From a virus: a DNA stretch of 64,000 nucleotides. Of the stretch, positions 6,413 through 13,133 are shown piece after piece. A program made the position numbers and the translations under genes. The stretch spans positions 1-64,000 of the IMG/VR virus record IMGVR_UViG_3300043446_002680, one strand, 5' to 3'. The notes beneath the pieces were generated by a model. It had not been told where the DNA came from. It saw only the letters and a program-made list of their open reading frames with translations, and searched no databases. Each line of letters begins with the position of its first letter. The first letter of the stretch is position 1.

Positions 6413-7051
6413 ATGGCAATTGAAGATTTACTAGCACAACACAGATATGAAGTTGCTAAAGAGTTTAATGATGTAGATGGCAAAATTCGTGATGGTATCA
6501 ACGAAGTAGTCAAAGAAGGTCTCAAGGGCGACTATGGTACCCAAAGCATGATCAACGGCCTGGAGCGTGCTACTAGTCAGCAGATCGACGCTTTTGAAGA
6601 TGTTACTAATAACGCCTTTATGACTGTAGCTCGTGACACACAAGACATTCGTGCTCAAATTATTTCAGCACAACAACAGGTTGTTGCTGGATTCATGGGT
6701 GCGGCCAAAGATGCTGAAATCAACGCACTCAAGACACAGGTCGAGCTAGCCAAACAGAGCACATACCTCAGCGATAAGATTGATTCTGGCAACCAAGCCA
6801 CACAAGCTCTTATCCGTCAACTCAACGACGACAGTCTCAACCGTCAATTGGTTGAGCGTAATACTGAGTTGGTTGGTGCTCTTGAAGGTGGTCGCTACTG
6901 GTATGGTCGCCACAGTGACGGCCAATTTAATGCGGTAGCTAGCCAGCTAAACGCATTCCAGAGCCAACTACAAGAGACTCGTCAGGGAATGGTAAACTTC
7001 GGCACCATGGCCGGAGTTGGTCAATCTTCGACAAGCAACAACGTTCGCTAA
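6413..7051 (+). CDS. Coiled-coil phage protein, probably virion-associated (212 aa)
   Basis: A 212-residue, Gln-, Asn- and Ala-rich protein predicted to be almost all helical, with heptad-like stretches such as AQIISAQQQVVAGFMGAAKD and ALKTQVELAKQSTYLSDKID, and a low-complexity C-terminus (GQSSTSNNVR). There is a strong RBS (AAGGAGA) at a good distance. Downstream genes in the same direction encode collagen-like and fibre-domain proteins, so a structural role is likely. I do not recognise the family. Confidence 0.7.
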   Translation: MAIEDLLAQHRYEVAKEFNDVDGKIRDGINEVVKEGLKGDYGTQSMINGLERATSQQIDAFEDVTNNAFMTVARDTQDIRAQIISAQQQVVAGFMGAAKDAEINALKTQVELAKQSTYLSDKIDSGNQATQALIRQLNDDSLNRQLVERNTELVGALEGGRYWYGRHSDGQFNAVASQLNAFQSQLQETRQGMVNFGTMAGVGQSSTSNNVR

Positions 7052-7116
7052 GAATTAGTCGATTGTAGTACCAAGCAGTGGGCCCTACCGGGCTCACTGT
7101 CTTACTGGAGGCTGAG

Positions 7117-7548
7117 ATGAATGCTCTTGAAATGAAACTGATTGCCATGAAGTTTGCTCTTGCTCGCAAGGCCTATGTGCCCAACGATCAAAAGTTTACT
7201 TCTACTTCAGGAGCATATGATGTTGGAACTATACAGCAACAATTAAGTCAAGGTATCGTTATTGACGACCGCGACTTAACCATAAACAATACTGTTATTG
7301 AAGATTGTGATCACAAGGCCAACGCTGAACCTGTGGTAGAAACTGTAGCCGACAATCCAGAACCTGAACCAACACCCAAACCTGTAGTAGCAACCCCAAT
7401 ACAGACTGTAACACCAGAACCTATTACCACAACACCGCCGGTGGCTGTCCAAGCCCAACCAGTGGTTCAACCTGATGCTAATCAATCATTCGGTGGTCGT
7501 ATCTGGCAATATTTTAAGGATACCACCAATGTCCAGCCAAAACCGTGA
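7117..7548 (+). CDS. Protein with Pro/Thr/Glu-rich linker, unknown function (143 aa)
   Basis: The start is taken at ATG 7117 because CTGGAG lies 6 bases upstream; an in-frame ATG at 7078 has no such site. The N-terminal 60 residues are helical ([20 protein letters not shown]), followed by a long disordered Pro-Glu-Thr-Val-rich tether and a short C-terminal [14 protein letters not shown]. This looks like a virion tether or scaffold-type protein. It overlaps the next gene by 20 bases. Confidence 0.65.
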   Translation: MNALEMKLIAMKFALARKAYVPNDQKFTSTSGAYDVGTIQQQLSQGIVIDDRDLTINNTVIEDCDHKANAEPVVETVADNPEPEPTPKPVVATPIQTVTPEPITTTPPVAVQAQPVVQPDANQSFGGRIWQYFKDTTNVQPKP

Positions 7549-8176
7549 CCTTATCTATCTCAAGCAGGTCTTAGAAAAGTTCCAGCGTAGAGAACTGTTA
7601 AGTAACAGTGAAATTGACTTGGTGCGTGCCTATATACAAGCAGGAGGCACACTTGAGCCACCAGGAACACAATCAGTTACCCAACACCAAGGAACCACAG
7701 GATCCACGGGATGCGATCCTTGCCCACCTGGAGCAACAGGTGCAACAGGTCCAGAGGGACCAGCAGGAGCGACAGGTGCCACAGGTCCAGCCGGTTCAGG
7801 TGGAGGAGCGAGTGGAGCAACTGGTGCAACAGGTCCAGAGGGACCGCCAGGCCCTACGGGAGCTACTGGTGCGACTGGAAGCTGTAGTTGTGAGTGCTCG
7901 GCTCGTTTGGTTTCACAAGACTATGTTGCTACGCTGGATGATTATTATATTGGTGTTAATAGTCTTGGACCGACTACTATCACACTTCCCAACAATCCTC
8001 CAGATTGTACAGAAATTATTGTAAAGGCTGAAATGGGCCCACCTCTGGGCAACCGCAAAGTAACTGTGGCTGCTCCAGCAGGATCAAATATTGATGGCTC
8101 CTCAACCTATGTCATAGAAGTACCATACCAATCGGTAAATGTCTTATCGCGAGGTGGCACATGGCATATTGTTTAA
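7529..8176 (+). CDS. Collagen-like protein with C-terminal fibre knob domain
   Basis: A 215-residue protein from ATG 7529 (RBS AAGGA). A helical N-terminal 40 residues precedes a CDPC motif and about 55 residues of Gly-X-Y ([20 protein letters not shown]). A CSCEC cluster follows, and then a beta-rich knob starting [17 protein letters not shown] and ending [14 protein letters not shown]. The knob is shared with the protein at 8417-9052. This is a surface fibril of the particle; the cysteine clusters flanking the triple helix may staple the trimer. Confidence 0.8.
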   Translation: MSSQNRDLIYLKQVLEKFQRRELLSNSEIDLVRAYIQAGGTLEPPGTQSVTQHQGTTGSTGCDPCPPGATGATGPEGPAGATGATGPAGSGGGASGATGATGPEGPPGPTGATGATGSCSCECSARLVSQDYVATLDDYYIGVNSLGPTTITLPNNPPDCTEIIVKAEMGPPLGNRKVTVAAPAGSNIDGSSTYVIEVPYQSVNVLSRGGTWHIV

Positions 8177-8185
8177 GGAGCATGC

Positions 8186-8404
8186 ATGGATTACTATACA
8201 TATCGTAAATTTTTAGACAGATATCCAGGACGCCCATATGGTCACTATTATGAGCCATACTATCCTGGTTACTATCCCTATGCGCCGTACCTAGGCATAT
8301 ACGGTAGCCAAATTGGCTACAACAATCAAAGTATCTACAATGCTGGCTGGATGGCCGGAGTAAATCAAATCTCCAATATTAACAATATTGGGCGCCCCTA
8401 CTAA
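8186..8404 (+). CDS. Tyr/Pro/Gly-rich small protein (72 aa)
   Basis: Seventy-two residues of very biased composition: the first half is PGRPYGHYYEPYYPGYYPYA-like, the second half Asn/Ile/Gly-rich (NAGWMAGVNQISNINN). RBS AAGGAG is 6 bases before the ATG. It lies between two fibre-domain genes and may be an adhesive or cementing virion component. Low-complexity composition prevents family assignment. Confidence 0.65.
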   Translation: MDYYTYRKFLDRYPGRPYGHYYEPYYPGYYPYAPYLGIYGSQIGYNNQSIYNAGWMAGVNQISNINNIGRPY

Positions 8405-8416
8405 CAGGAGAAATAG

Positions 8417-9052
8417 ATGAGTTACTTAAGTTCAGCCACCAGTAAACTAGACTATGGTGTAGTTCGTGTAGGTGGCAATATAGATGTCACAGTTGATGGC
8501 GTAATCAGCGTACCACAAGACCTCAACACCAATAGTTCGGTTACCTTTGCTGATATCAGCGTTACTGGTAATTTGTCTCTTAATGGTGCCAGTGTCGTAA
8601 CCAGTATTACTCCTGTAGCAGGCAATGCAGGTATCACATTAGGCAATGTAATTACCTCAGGCCCAGCAGCAGGATTTACTATCTATAATACTGGTGTTAC
8701 CAAGTTAACAGCCGGTGCTGGCATCAGCTTGACCAGCAACACCGGCGACATCGTGATCAGCAGTTATGGTGCTGACCTAATCAACGTCTATGGTACTACT
8801 ACCAGTTACACAGCATCAATCACAGATGAATACATCGGTGTTAATTCAGCCGCAGCGGTGACAATTACACTGCCTAACGGCATAGCCGGTCGTGTTTATA
8901 CCATCAAAGATGAGTATGGACAAGGATCTGGCAAGATCACCATAAGTCCGCAGATTGGAGAACTCATAGATGGCAAGACCACTTATGTCATAGGTGTGCC
9001 TTATCAAGCAGTGAGTGTGGTATTTCGCGCCGGTTCATGGCGTATGATTTAA
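8417..9052 (+). CDS. Fibre protein with shared C-terminal knob domain
   Basis: A 211-residue beta-rich protein. The N-terminal 120 residues contain repeats typical of phage fibre shafts (NSSVTFADISVTGNLSLNG). The C-terminal 75 residues, from YIGVNSAAAVTITLPNGIAG to SVVFRAGSWRMI, align collinearly with the knob of the collagen-like protein at 7529-8176. The pair thus has one tip on two different shafts. RBS AGGAG is upstream. It is likely surface exposed on the virion. Confidence 0.78.
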   Translation: MSYLSSATSKLDYGVVRVGGNIDVTVDGVISVPQDLNTNSSVTFADISVTGNLSLNGASVVTSITPVAGNAGITLGNVITSGPAAGFTIYNTGVTKLTAGAGISLTSNTGDIVISSYGADLINVYGTTTSYTASITDEYIGVNSAAAVTITLPNGIAGRVYTIKDEYGQGSGKITISPQIGELIDGKTTYVIGVPYQAVSVVFRAGSWRMI

Positions 9053-9063
9053 TGGAGCAGGTC

Positions 9064-9459
9064 ATGCAAGCAAACATAACTTATCCCGAACTTGACTATG
9101 GTAATTGGCCCAATGTCAGCCCGGCCTGGTGCAATGTCAATGTCGCAGTGTCTACTACGGCCATGAACAACTATGATGGCGAATACTGGTACTGGTGGCG
9201 TCCTGCAGACAATTTCATATTCTGGTACGACACGCCTTTTGCTGAAGAACTCATAGATGGCAATCTCTGCTATCGTGTAAATGGCAATATCTGGATTTGC
9301 CCTATCAGTCCCGAAGGTAATCTAACACCAGAACCAAGACCCATGCCAGTGACATCAGGCAATGTAAAACCTATGTTGACTGTGACATCAGTACGAATGG
9401 AAAACCACGCCGAGCATGTAGCAGTAATGTTTGGACAAGTCTTAAACAACTTGAAATAA
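9064..9459 (+). CDS. Trp/Tyr-rich phage protein, unknown function (131 aa)
   Basis: Start ATG 9064 is preferred for its GGAG at 9054-9057; ATG 9037 and 9052 in the same frame lie in or at the end of the previous gene. The 131-residue product is aromatic (GEYWYWWRPADNFIFWYD) and contains a proline-rich middle. It closes the plus-strand block and converges on the tRNA-fMet gene three bases away. Possibly a virion component; the family is not recognised. Confidence 0.65.
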   Translation: MQANITYPELDYGNWPNVSPAWCNVNVAVSTTAMNNYDGEYWYWWRPADNFIFWYDTPFAEELIDGNLCYRVNGNIWICPISPEGNLTPEPRPMPVTSGNVKPMLTVTSVRMENHAEHVAVMFGQVLNNLK

Positions 9460-9461
9460 CA

Positions 9462-9535
9462 TGGTTGCGGGTCTAGGAGTCGAACCTAGAACGAGGGCTT
9501 ATGAGACCTTCATGATACCTTTTCAACAACCCGCG
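9462..9535 (-). tRNA. Probable initiator tRNA-fMet(CAU)
   Basis: Cloverleaf with anticodon loop CTCATAA. The acceptor reads CGCGGGT against ACCCGCA, so position 1:72 is a C:A mismatch, the hallmark of bacterial initiator tRNA; the ACCA end is the same as in initiator tRNAs. The anticodon stem has two of the three G:C pairs expected (the third is T:G). A separate CAU tRNA at 12287-12362 has a fully paired acceptor. Confidence 0.75.
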
Positions 9536-9545
9536 ATTGTCTGGG

Positions 9546-9579
9546 TATGGACCTGAATTCCCTAAAACCCAGGTCCATA
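9546..9579 (-). other. 10-bp perfect hairpin
   Basis: TATGGACCTG (9546-9555) pairs with CAGGTCCATA (9570-9579). There is no U-tract on either strand, so it is more likely an RNA processing or structural element between the large RNA and tRNA-fMet than an intrinsic terminator. Confidence 0.5.
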
Positions 9580-9844
9580 GTCTTCTGTGTCTTGGACGAC
9601 AGTCCTTAGGCTAGACATCCGTACCTTGCAGCGCCAATTGCAAGTGTATTTTAGTTGACGGGGCTCCCACCCGCCTCGCTCTGGGAGCACTGCTAACCAC
9701 TAGGGATTGTGGCAACAAGTGTAGCGGGACTAATTTTTTAGGAATGGCTGGTCAATGTTTTTGTTACCTGGCACTCTGCTGAATCAGGATTTGCACCTTT
9801 CAGGAGCGGATACTCTGAATACCCACCTTTAACAACGACCATCT

Positions 9845-9931
9845 ACCATATTGAAACACACTCATCACACACCGTACAACAGGCGATCAACTCTGTTGTC
9901 TTATAGGCATCAAAATGTGCTTCAATATGGT
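9845..9931 (-). ncRNA. Stem-loop related to the repeated RNA element (divergent third copy)
   Basis: ACCATATTGAA (9845-9855) pairs with TTCAATATGGT (9921-9931), extended after one mismatch by CACA/TGTG. It encloses an inner hairpin ACAACAG/CTGTTGT. On the minus strand the 3' flank reads GATGAG just before the closing stem, as in the two closer copies (10004-10077, 13501-13573). Confidence 0.5.
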
Positions 9932-10003
9932 GCCAGTGTTGCTGGCCGGGGAATCCCGGTCCTCGTCGCTTAGAGAACGACTACTTACCACCCCGCTCTA
10001 AAC

Positions 10004-10077
10004 CATATTAGAACACACTACTCATCTGCTTTGGACAACCGCTGCAATTTGTCTGTTCGGTAATGTGTTCTAATATG
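10004..10077 (-). ncRNA. Covarying structured RNA element, copy 1
   Basis: A perfect 14-bp stem (CATATTAGAACACA at 10004-10017 with its complement at 10064-10077) encloses a core almost identical to that of copy 2 at 13501-13573, although the stems differ completely. On the minus strand the core is an inner hairpin CCG-AACAGACAAATTGCAG-CGG followed by GTCCAAAGCAGATGAGTAG. The pair that closes the inner hairpin is A:T here and G:C in copy 2, so the pairing covaries. Confidence 0.7.
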
Positions 10078-10098
10078 CTCGTTACTTACTATACCCAT

Positions 10099-10127
10099 AT
10101 TATAGCAACTATTGTCGCCGCTGTCAA
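10099..10127 (-). promoter_or_regulatory. Consensus sigma70 promoter for the long structured RNA
   Basis: TTGACA (10122-10127), 17 bases ending TGC, TATAAT (10099-10104): a perfect consensus with an extended -10 on the minus strand. Transcription would start near 10092 and run through the RNA elements to tRNA-fMet. Confidence 0.85.
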
Positions 10128-10140
10128 CCTGTTGTATTAG

Positions 10141-10453
10141 AACTACAGTGTTGGCTACTAGTTCCCACCAGCCCCAACTTGAGTTGTCACCCTGTCCCGG
10201 CCCTTTAGTAGAGGTGGCCAGCCTTTGTTGTACCTTTACCAATGATAACCCAATATCAACCTCCCGGAATCGCCCGGGAGGGGAGGCCGTATCAACTAGC
10301 CTATGCCAAACCTAACGCGGGCATCTACGCCATACTGAGTAACCGGGGTATGGCCCGGGGATTCTGTTCAGGGACGCACTGTTGTTGTCGTTTAAGAGCG
10401 AGCGGGTCACGCAGCTCTCCCCGGGGGGTTGGGCCCAATCCTGGCCCTGTATA
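10141..10453 (-). other. GC-rich, hairpin-rich non-coding stretch between tRNA-Val and the RNA promoter
   Basis: No plausible gene on either strand. The stretch contains an 8-bp hairpin CCTCCCGG/CCGGGAGG (10260-10281), CCGGG/CCCGG stems near 10336-10358, AGAGC/GCTCT near 10395-10419 and a self-complementary GGTTGGGCCCAATCC near 10428. It is richer in G+C than its surroundings and lies directly after tRNA-Val, so it is probably transcribed. It may be the 3' part of a second structured RNA or a set of degenerate tRNAs; one hairpin looks like a T-arm with two loop bases missing. Confidence 0.45.
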
Positions 10454-10528
10454 TGGTGCCCGGTGATGGAATCGAACCACCGCTATTCGCCGTGTAAAGG
10501 CGACGTTTTACCATTAAACTAACCGGGC
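10454..10528 (-). tRNA. tRNA-Val(UAC)
   Basis: Acceptor GCCCGGT/ACCGGGC, anticodon loop TTTACAC, T-loop TTCGATT, encoded CCA. Confidence 0.95.
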
Positions 10529-10531
10529 TAG

Positions 10532-10608
10532 TGGAAGTAGGGATCGGATTCAAACCGATGAAAAGATGCTTTGCAGGCATCCGCATTAGATCACTCTGCC
10601 ACCCTACT
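10532..10608 (-). tRNA. tRNA-Cys(GCA)
   Basis: Acceptor AGTAGGG/CCCTACT, anticodon loop CTGCAAA between GATGC and GCATC, T-loop TTTGAAT, encoded CCA. Confidence 0.9.
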
Positions 10609-10614
10609 ATGTTT

Positions 10615-10691
10615 TGGCTCCCCAGCGTGGGCACGATCCACGGACCTTCTGATTAACAGTCAGACGCTACTACCAACTGAGCTACTGGGGA
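10615..10691 (-). tRNA. tRNA-Asn(GUU)
   Basis: Acceptor TCCCCAG/CTGGGGA, anticodon loop CTGTTAA, encoded CCA. The T-loop is ATCGTGC, slightly unusual. Confidence 0.93.
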
Positions 10692-10699
10692 ATAAAATT

Positions 10700-10791
10700 T
10701 GGTGGAAGGTGTGGGATTCGAACCCACGGTCCATATTACTACAGACAACACCTTAGCAGGGTGCCGATTTAAGCCGCTCATCCAACCTTCC
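10700..10791 (-). tRNA. tRNA-Ser(GCU)
   Basis: Type II tRNA, acceptor GGAAGGT/ACCTTCC, anticodon loop CTGCTAA, long variable arm, encoded CCA. Confidence 0.95.
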
Positions 10792-10835
10792 AAATTCAAC
10801 GCTATTATTAAGGAACGATTACTGCTATTTCAATG

Positions 10836-10864
10836 AGTATAGCAACTAATCACCTTGTTGTCAA
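10836..10864 (-). promoter_or_regulatory. Sigma70-type promoter inside the tRNA cluster
   Basis: TTGACA (10859-10864), 17 bases ending TGC, TATACT (10836-10841) on the minus strand. It drives the Ser, Asn, Cys and Val tRNAs and the region beyond. Confidence 0.8.
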
Positions 10865-10871
10865 CTTGATA

Positions 10872-10948
10872 TGGCACCACTGGCAGGATTCAAACCCACG
10901 ACCCCCGGGTTCGTAGCCCGGTGCTCTATTCAGCTGAGCTACAGTGGT
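10872..10948 (-). tRNA. tRNA-Arg(ACG)
   Basis: Acceptor ACCACTG/CAGTGGT, anticodon loop CTACGAA, T-loop TTTGAAT, encoded CCA. An A34 anticodon normally needs host TadA deamination to read CGN codons. Confidence 0.94.
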
Positions 10949-10951
10949 AAT

Positions 10952-11593
10952 CTAGTAGATTAAACGATCTACAAATTCACTTAACAGTGTATGATGATGG
11001 TATTCATGCCAGTAAGGCTGCATGTATGGTTTACTGTACCAGTAGATGTCACTTTCTGGATGTGGGCCTATTAGTCCAATGCGTCCTTGTATGACAGCAG
11101 CACTGTCACCATTGGTATACCGAGCAATGACTCGATGCCGACTGCCATGATCTACCAAGGCACAGCCATCATAAAAGTACATGTATTCTCTGTGTTTCTG
11201 CCAGTCAACGGCGACCACAGTGCCAAAACTGCGTCTGATGTCTGTGTTTTCTCTGCGTATATACTGCACAGGCTCAATGCCACGCACAATGTCAAAGTAG
11301 TGGTGTCCGGCCCAATACGCACCCATGCAGATGCCTAGATAAGCACCGCCAGTGGCCACATACTCACGCACAGCATCTGCACCTGATTCGCATATTTTAT
11401 GCCAACTATCACTGTCGCCGATGCCGCCAGGAAAGCACACAAGATCATATCTGCTGAGTGCTAGTGATGTCAGCGATCTGCTGTCAATACAGTGTACTGA
11501 GTATTCTGCACTAAGTGCTCGAATTAGGCCGTGTGCGCTTTGTACACTGCATTCAGGATGATGCACAAACACGGCCACTGTGGGCTTGATCAT
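10952..11593 (-). CDS. Class I amidotransferase-like protein (BPL_N-type)
   Basis: A 213-residue protein with the fold signature of the biotin-protein-ligase N-terminal domain and related class I glutamine amidotransferase-like proteins. It has FPGGIGDSDSWHKI, REYVATGGAYLGICMGAYW with the nucleophile-elbow cysteine at residue 89, and a GPHPES segment toward the C-terminus. No synthetase or ligase domain is fused. Whether it hydrolyses glutamine or binds a peptide or biotin derivative cannot be told. It lies within the tRNA cluster, three bases upstream of tRNA-Arg(ACG), in the same direction. Confidence 0.8.
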   Translation of the reverse strand: MIKPTVAVFVHHPECSVQSAHGLIRALSAEYSVHCIDSRSLTSLALSRYDLVCFPGGIGDSDSWHKICESGADAVREYVATGGAYLGICMGAYWAGHHYFDIVRGIEPVQYIRRENTDIRRSFGTVVAVDWQKHREYMYFYDGCALVDHGSRHRVIARYTNGDSAAVIQGRIGLIGPHPESDIYWYSKPYMQPYWHEYHHHTLLSEFVDRLIY

Positions 11594-11614
11594 AGTGATA
11601 TTTAGTGGTGTTGT

Positions 11615-11690
11615 TGGGGTAACCTATGAGGATTGAACTCATACTTTCTCGGTCACAACGAGAGGTGCAGACCACTACACTAAGGTCACC
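11615..11690 (-). tRNA. tRNA-His(GUG)
   Basis: Anticodon loop TTGTGAC, acceptor GTGACCT/AGGTTAC with the extra G-1 opposite discriminator C73, the identity element of bacterial tRNA-His; encoded CCA. Confidence 0.94.
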
Positions 11691-11697
11691 ATTGATC

Positions 11698-11772
11698 TGG
11701 CACCACCGGAGGGACTCGAACCCCCATAGGACGCTTTAGAAGAGCGTTGCCTTTCCATTAGACTACGGTGGT
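11698..11772 (-). tRNA. tRNA-Arg(UCU), copy 1
   Basis: Acceptor ACCACCG/CGGTGGT, anticodon loop CTTCTAA, T-loop TTCGAGT, encoded CCA. Confidence 0.95.
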
Positions 11773-11779
11773 ACATGTA

Positions 11780-11858
11780 TGGTGCCGCCTCTTGGAATCG
11801 AACCAAGTTCTCGAGTTCTTCAGACTCGTGCTGAAATGACCACACTAGCTCAAGCGGC
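11780..11858 (-). tRNA. tRNA-Phe(GAA)
   Basis: Anticodon loop CTGAAGA between CGAGT and ACTCG, acceptor GCCGCTT/AGGCGGC, T-loop TTCGATT, encoded CCA. The D-loop is a few bases longer than usual. Confidence 0.88.
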
Positions 11859-11862
11859 ATTG

Positions 11863-11937
11863 TGGTGCTGATAGCAGGATTTGAACCTGCGGCCTCTGAC
11901 TTACCAAGTCAGCGATCTTCCCCTGATCTATATCAGC
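11863..11937 (-). tRNA. tRNA-Thr(GGU)
   Basis: Acceptor GCTGATA/TATCAGC, anticodon loop TTGGTAA, T-loop TTCAAAT, encoded CCA. Confidence 0.95.
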
Positions 11938-11942
11938 ATGGA

Positions 11943-12017
11943 TGGAAGGGGGTCTGGGTTACGATCCCAGTCACCTACTTTCAAAGAGTAGTATCTGCTC
12001 CAATCGATTTACCCCCA
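11943..12017 (-). tRNA. tRNA-Gln(UUG)
   Basis: Anticodon loop CTTTGAA between CTACT and AGTAG. Acceptor TGGGGGT/ACCCCCT with an unpaired 1:72 position, as tolerated in glutamine tRNAs. Encoded CCA. Confidence 0.9.
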
Positions 12018-12023
12018 ATTGTT

Positions 12024-12099
12024 TGGCCTGACCGGAGGGACTCGACCCCCGACCCGCTGGGTAGAAGCCAGCTGCTCTAATCCACTGAGCTACGGTCAG
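12024..12099 (-). tRNA. tRNA-Arg(UCU), copy 2
   Basis: Acceptor CTGACCG/CGGTCAG, anticodon loop CTTCTAC, encoded CCA. It has the same anticodon as the tRNA at 11698-11772 but a different body, so it is not a recent duplicate. Confidence 0.92.
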
Positions 12100-12105
12100 A
12101 TTGTT

Positions 12106-12181
12106 TGGTACCTGTTCCTGGGTTCGAACCAGGGACCTTTCGATTATCGGTCGAATGCTCTACCAACTGAGCTAAACAGGC
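12106..12181 (-). tRNA. tRNA-Ile(GAU)
   Basis: Acceptor GCCTGTT/AACAGGT, anticodon loop CCGATAA, T-loop TTCGAAC, encoded CCA. Confidence 0.94.
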
Positions 12182-12186
12182 ATGGA

Positions 12187-12281
12187 TGGTGGAGAGCGGA
12201 GGAGTCGAACCCCATCCCCTTCTTCAGCGGAACCTAGTTTTCAAGACTAGTCGGCGAACCATCTCGCCTGCATCACTCTCC
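12187..12281 (-). tRNA. tRNA-Ser(UGA)
   Basis: Type II tRNA, acceptor GGAGAGT/GCTCTCC, anticodon loop CTTGAAA, long variable arm, encoded CCA. Confidence 0.94.
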
Positions 12282-12286
12282 ATGAG

Positions 12287-12362
12287 TGGTGGTAATGGTA
12301 GGACTCGAACCTACGATAGATACCATATGAAGGTACCGCATTGGCCGCTATGCTACATTACC
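12287..12362 (-). tRNA. tRNA-Met or tRNA-Ile2 (CAU)
   Basis: Acceptor GGTAATG/CATTACC fully paired, anticodon loop TTCATAT, T-loop TTCGAGT, encoded CCA. The paired 1:72 excludes an initiator. Elongator Met and lysidine-modified Ile2 cannot be separated by eye. Confidence 0.9.
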
Positions 12363-12368
12363 AATAAA

Positions 12369-12401
12369 TGGCGTCGGTGGGGGTTCCAAACCGCTCACCG
12401 A
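12369..12401 (-). pseudogene. tRNA relic or minihelix ending in CCA
   Basis: On the minus strand a hairpin (TCGGTG/CACCGA, inner GGTT/AACC) ends in CGCCA. This is the acceptor plus T-arm half of a tRNA with no D or anticodon arm. It sits between tRNA-Met/Ile2 and the start of the HNH gene, as if a tRNA had been cut short at the insertion. Confidence 0.45.
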
Positions 12402-12414
12402 GATAAATAACTGT

Positions 12415-12921
12415 ATGCTTAAATGTTTACATTGTCAAACTGATCTACTAAAAAAAGATCAAAAGAAATTCTGTTCTAGGTCATGTGCTGCGTCACATAA
12501 TAATACCGGCAGGAGACGCCATTCAAAACCAGAATCAATACATTCAATGGTCAAATTATGTAAGACCTGCGGCAAAGAAACGCCTAGGCGTGTATTTTGC
12601 TCTGACAGTTGTAATCCTAAAAAAAATAGGACTCTTTCAGACGAAGAAAAATTAAAAAAACACAGAGCTAATCACAATGAAGCATGGGCAAGATATATGG
12701 CTAAACGAAAAAATCAAACTCCAAAAGATGTTGACATCAAGAAACTTCAAGAGTTTTATGCTAATTGTCCAAAAGGATACGAAGTTGACCATATAATCCC
12801 GATATCTAAAGGTGGGTTACACACATTAGAAAATCTCCAATATCTTACTGTAAGTGAAAATAGACGGAAGTCTAATAAAATATTGGCTCCGAGTGAGGGA
12901 CTCGAACCCCCGAGGGTATGA
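12415..12921 (+). CDS. HNH endonuclease with two zinc-binding motifs, inserted in the tRNA cluster
   Basis: A 168-residue nuclease on the strand opposite to the tRNAs. Two CxxC-type zinc motifs (CLHCQTD with FCSRSC, and LCKTCG with VFCSDSC) precede a C-terminal HNH motif: YEVDHIIPISKGG, LHTLENLQYL and NRRKSNK. The reading frame runs into tRNA-Trp and stops there (GLEPPRV is antisense tRNA). Its A+T content is clearly higher than that of the neighbours, which together with a tRNA relic at its start suggests a homing-type insertion. GATAAATA at 12402-12409 could act as a late promoter placing the message start at the ATG. Confidence 0.9.
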   Translation: MLKCLHCQTDLLKKDQKKFCSRSCAASHNNTGRRRHSKPESIHSMVKLCKTCGKETPRRVFCSDSCNPKKNRTLSDEEKLKKHRANHNEAWARYMAKRKNQTPKDVDIKKLQEFYANCPKGYEVDHIIPISKGGLHTLENLQYLTVSENRRKSNKILAPSEGLEPPRV

Positions 12922-12968
12922 ACCGGCGGTTTTGGAGACCGCTGCAATCGCCGCTATGCGAACCCGGA
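12884..12968 (-). tRNA. tRNA-Trp(CCA)
   Basis: Anticodon loop CTCCAAA between GCGGT and ACCGC as in Trp tRNAs, acceptor TCCGGGT/ACTCGGA, G73, encoded CCA. The variable region is unusually long (about 14 bases with a possible GGT/ACC stem). Its 3' half overlaps the end of the HNH gene on the other strand. Confidence 0.85.
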
Positions 12969-12974
12969 ATTGAT

Positions 12975-13049
12975 TGGTGGAGGATAACGGATTCGAACCG
13001 ATGACTCCGCGGTGCAAACGCGGTGTTTTCCCAATTATACTAATCCCCC
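12975..13049 (-). tRNA. tRNA-Ala(UGC)
   Basis: Acceptor GGGGGAT/ATCCTCC with a G:T at 3:70, the alanine identity pair. Anticodon loop TTTGCAC, encoded CCA. Confidence 0.94.
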
Positions 13050-13054
13050 AATCT

Positions 13055-13129
13055 TGGCGGTCTGTACGGGAGTCGAACCCGTCTCTATGGCGTGACAAGC
13101 CATTATTCTTACCGATGAACTAACAGACC
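13055..13129 (-). tRNA. tRNA-Asp(GUC)
   Basis: Acceptor GGTCTGT/ACAGACC, anticodon loop TTGTCAC, G73, encoded CCA. Confidence 0.95.
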
Positions 13130-13133
13130 AATA

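Larger units (their letters stand above)
9536..10092 (-). ncRNA. Long structured non-coding RNA candidate (about 550 nt) downstream of a consensus promoter
   Basis: There is no credible reading frame between tRNA-fMet and the promoter at 10099-10127. Instead there are successive hairpins. These include the repeated element at 10004-10077; a cluster at about 9933-10003 with CCGGG/CCCGG, GTCG/CGAC and GCCAG/CTGGC stems; a long stem at 9845-9931; GCTCCCA/TGGGAGC at about 9663-9693; and a 10-bp hairpin at 9546-9579. The setting, a large ornate RNA beside phage tRNAs, is that of the GOLLD and ROOL RNA classes. I cannot confirm either from sequence alone. Some hairpins resemble shortened tRNA T-arms. 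Confidence 0.6.

Noticed and set aside
10004-10077. Hammerhead ribozyme
   Set aside because: AGATGAG is only part of the required CUGANGA...GAAA pattern and the order of stems does not fit.
9580-10453. tmRNA, RNase P RNA or group I intron
   Set aside because: I found no tag-peptide plus stop, no conserved RNase P core and no group I pairing elements; no further claim than a structured RNA is justified.
12415-12921. HNH gene as a group I intron open frame
   Set aside because: It is on the strand opposite to the tRNAs and no intron core or splice pairs can be seen; an intergenic insertion fits better.
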